Source of the DNA: a bacterium
GTDB taxonomy: Bacteria > Desulfobacterota_D > UBA1144
Direction of reading: 5' to 3'
DNA length: 9,640 nucleotides
Assembly (NCBI GenBank): GCA_002701605.2
Contig: NZWF02000014.1
Span: 50,651-60,290, forward strand
A model generated the notes under the pieces. That model ran no database searches. It was not told the DNA's origin and saw nothing but the letters and a program-made list of their open reading frames with translations. Made by a program: the position numbers and the translations under genes. Below, piece by piece: positions 8,532 through 9,640 of the stretch; the first letter of the stretch is position 1, and each line of letters begins with the position of its first letter.

Positions 8532-9338
8532 ATGTATCATCAAATTTCTGCAGAAACATTTAATATATATAGATTTTTAGTCCCAAATAGTGATAGAAAT
8601 ATAGGATATGTACTTGAGTGCAAAAATACCAAAAAATGTTTAATTTTTGATCCTTTAAACAAAGATATTATTGATAAAATTTTGGATGATAATGATTTAA
8701 AGCCTGAATATATTTTAAATACTCATGCACACCCTGACCATATTAAGTATAACTCTTATTATTTAGAAAAATTTAAAGTTAAATTGTTAGCTCATGATAT
8801 GTGCAAGGATTTGTTTGAACATGAATTTGATAATATATTTGAGAATGATGTAATTAAAATAGGTGATTTAAAATTAAAAGTACTTCATACACCAGGACAT
8901 TGTCCCGAGCATATTTCAATAATCGCCGATAATTATCTTTTTTGTGGAGATACAATTTTTAATTGTGGAGTAGGGAATGTTCATTTTAGAGGAAATATTA
9001 CAATGTTGTTTAGAACAATACACCATAAAATAAAACATTTGAGTAATGAATTAATTATTTTGCCTGGACACGATTACCTTCAAAATAATCTAAGTTTTTT
9101 GAGTAATTTAATAAATGATAGTGACCCAATAATTGAAGAGCTTAAGGAGATAGAATCCCAATGTTTAGACAATGATTTATCTCCTCTAAAAACAATTTCT
9201 TTTGAAAAAAAATACAACCCTTTTTTTAGAATTGATGAGCTGTCATTTTTAGATATTTTAGCGGACCCTAAAGTTTTTGAGACTTTAACTATGGAAGATA
9301 GATTTATAAAATTAAGATCTTTAAGAGATAAATGGTAA
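8532..9338 (+). CDS. Metallo-beta-lactamase-fold hydrolase, glyoxalase II-like
   Basis: A 268-residue hydrolase with a complete two-metal site: THAHPDH (His65, His67, Asp69, His70), PGH (His123), CGDT (Asp140) and LPGHDY (His180). The second half carries a glyoxalase-II-like helical tail, with NNLSFLSNLINDSDP and NPFFRIDE resembling the glutathione-binding end of hydroxyacylglutathione hydrolase. Glyoxalase II hydrolyses S-D-lactoylglutathione to lactate and glutathione. The FNCGVGN loop replaces the usual FxGGCGR-type loop, so another thioester or a persulfide is possible. No signal peptide is seen. It is the first gene of a plus-strand unit and ends 3 bases before metH, so the two are co-expressed. 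Whether it helps sulfur metabolism or only travels with metH is open. Confidence 0.85.
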   Translation: MYHQISAETFNIYRFLVPNSDRNIGYVLECKNTKKCLIFDPLNKDIIDKILDDNDLKPEYILNTHAHPDHIKYNSYYLEKFKVKLLAHDMCKDLFEHEFDNIFENDVIKIGDLKLKVLHTPGHCPEHISIIADNYLFCGDTIFNCGVGNVHFRGNITMLFRTIHHKIKHLSNELIILPGHDYLQNNLSFLSNLINDSDPIIEELKEIESQCLDNDLSPLKTISFEKKYNPFFRIDELSFLDILADPKVFETLTMEDRFIKLRSLRDKW

Positions 9339-9341
9339 AAA

Positions 9342-9640
9342 ATGAAAGATTCAAATATTTTTTTAGAATTAGATAAACTTGCTTTAAATAAAGTTTTGAT
9401 CATGGATGGTGCCATGGGAACCATGGTTCAAAAATATAAACTTGAAGAGCTAGACTTTAGAGGTGAGAGATTTAAAGACTCTACAATAGATCTAAAAGGT
9501 AATAATGAAATTTTAAATATAACAAAACCAGATATTATTAAAGAAATTCATAAATCATATATTTTATCTGGTGCACAGATAATAGAAACAAACACATTTG
9601 GAGCAACATCTATTGCTCAATCCGACTATCAATTGGAAGA
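9342..9640 (+). CDS. metH: Cobalamin-dependent methionine synthase MetH, N-terminal part
   Basis: The first 99 codons of a gene that runs past the window end. After a short lead comes VLIMDGAMGTMVQKYKL, the start of the homocysteine-binding barrel, then DFRGERF, DLKGNNEILNITKPDII and SGAQIIETNTFGATSIAQSDY, all typical of MetH. The enzyme moves a methyl group from methyltetrahydrofolate through cobalamin to homocysteine, giving methionine. The zinc-binding cysteines and the folate, cobalamin and activation domains lie beyond the window. A stand-alone homocysteine-methyltransferase module cannot be excluded, since some MetH are split. The ATG at 9342 follows the hydrolase stop by 3 bases and has no clear Shine-Dalgarno site, so translation probably depends on the upstream gene. 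Confidence 0.93.
   Translation, partial: MKDSNIFLELDKLALNKVLIMDGAMGTMVQKYKLEELDFRGERFKDSTIDLKGNNEILNITKPDIIKEIHKSYILSGAQIIETNTFGATSIAQSDYQLE

Noticed and set aside
8251..8580. Stop-free plus-strand frame through the intergenic region, reading like a 110-codon protein piece
   Set aside because: It has no ATG or GTG, only a TTG at 8440. It overlaps thrC-like antisense sequence and the hydrolase start, and the region is better explained by the minus-strand promoter and SAM-II-like aptamer.
9080..9424. Minus-strand open frame of 114 codons
   Set aside because: It is the complement of the hydrolase 3' end and the metH start, both supported by motifs.

Overview
This AT-rich window (roughly one third G+C by eye) holds tightly packed bacterial housekeeping genes. 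There are no mobile elements, CRISPR arrays, tRNAs or rRNAs. The taxon cannot be fixed from sequence alone. The SdhB C-terminus resembles the Bacteroidota-like form, L31 is the zinc-free type B, and both Shine-Dalgarno sites and TATAAT-like -10 boxes are recognisable. Together these suggest a free-living, possibly marine lineage in or near the Fibrobacterota-Chlorobi-Bacteroidota assemblage (for example Marinimicrobia). That placement is inference.

Left (1-1327, + strand): the 3' end of sdhB followed by sucC, two neighbouring TCA-cycle steps; sucD is not next to sucC. A weak terminator-like hairpin and a TTGACA promoter-like box lie between sucC and dnaK.

Centre (1398-6843, + strand): a compact run of dnaK, rpmE (type B L31), a gamma-carbonic-anhydrase-family protein, a short Ppx/GppA phosphatase, grpE and dnaJ. 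The full DnaK-GrpE-DnaJ chaperone set is present, with three non-chaperone genes between dnaK and grpE. DnaJ keeps only two of the usual four CxxCxGxG motifs, and GrpE has an extra N-terminal segment.

Right (6844-9640): the most interesting region. On the minus strand a threonine-synthase-family PLP enzyme is followed by a ubiquitin-like sulfur carrier ending in Gly-Gly. Their leader carries what I read as a SAM-II (or SAM-II/SAM-V clan) riboswitch, placed exactly where a TTGTTT-N16-TATAAT promoter would start the RNA. Control by S-adenosylmethionine argues that this pair makes homocysteine for methionine (the MetM/MetO route known from Streptomyces, with O-phosphohomoserine as acceptor and a protein thiocarboxylate as sulfur donor) and is not an ordinary threonine synthase. 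Divergently, on the plus strand, a glyoxalase-II-like metallo-hydrolase is followed after 3 bases by the start of metH, which methylates homocysteine to methionine. The region therefore looks like a methionine locus: SAM-controlled homocysteine synthesis on one side and homocysteine methylation on the other.
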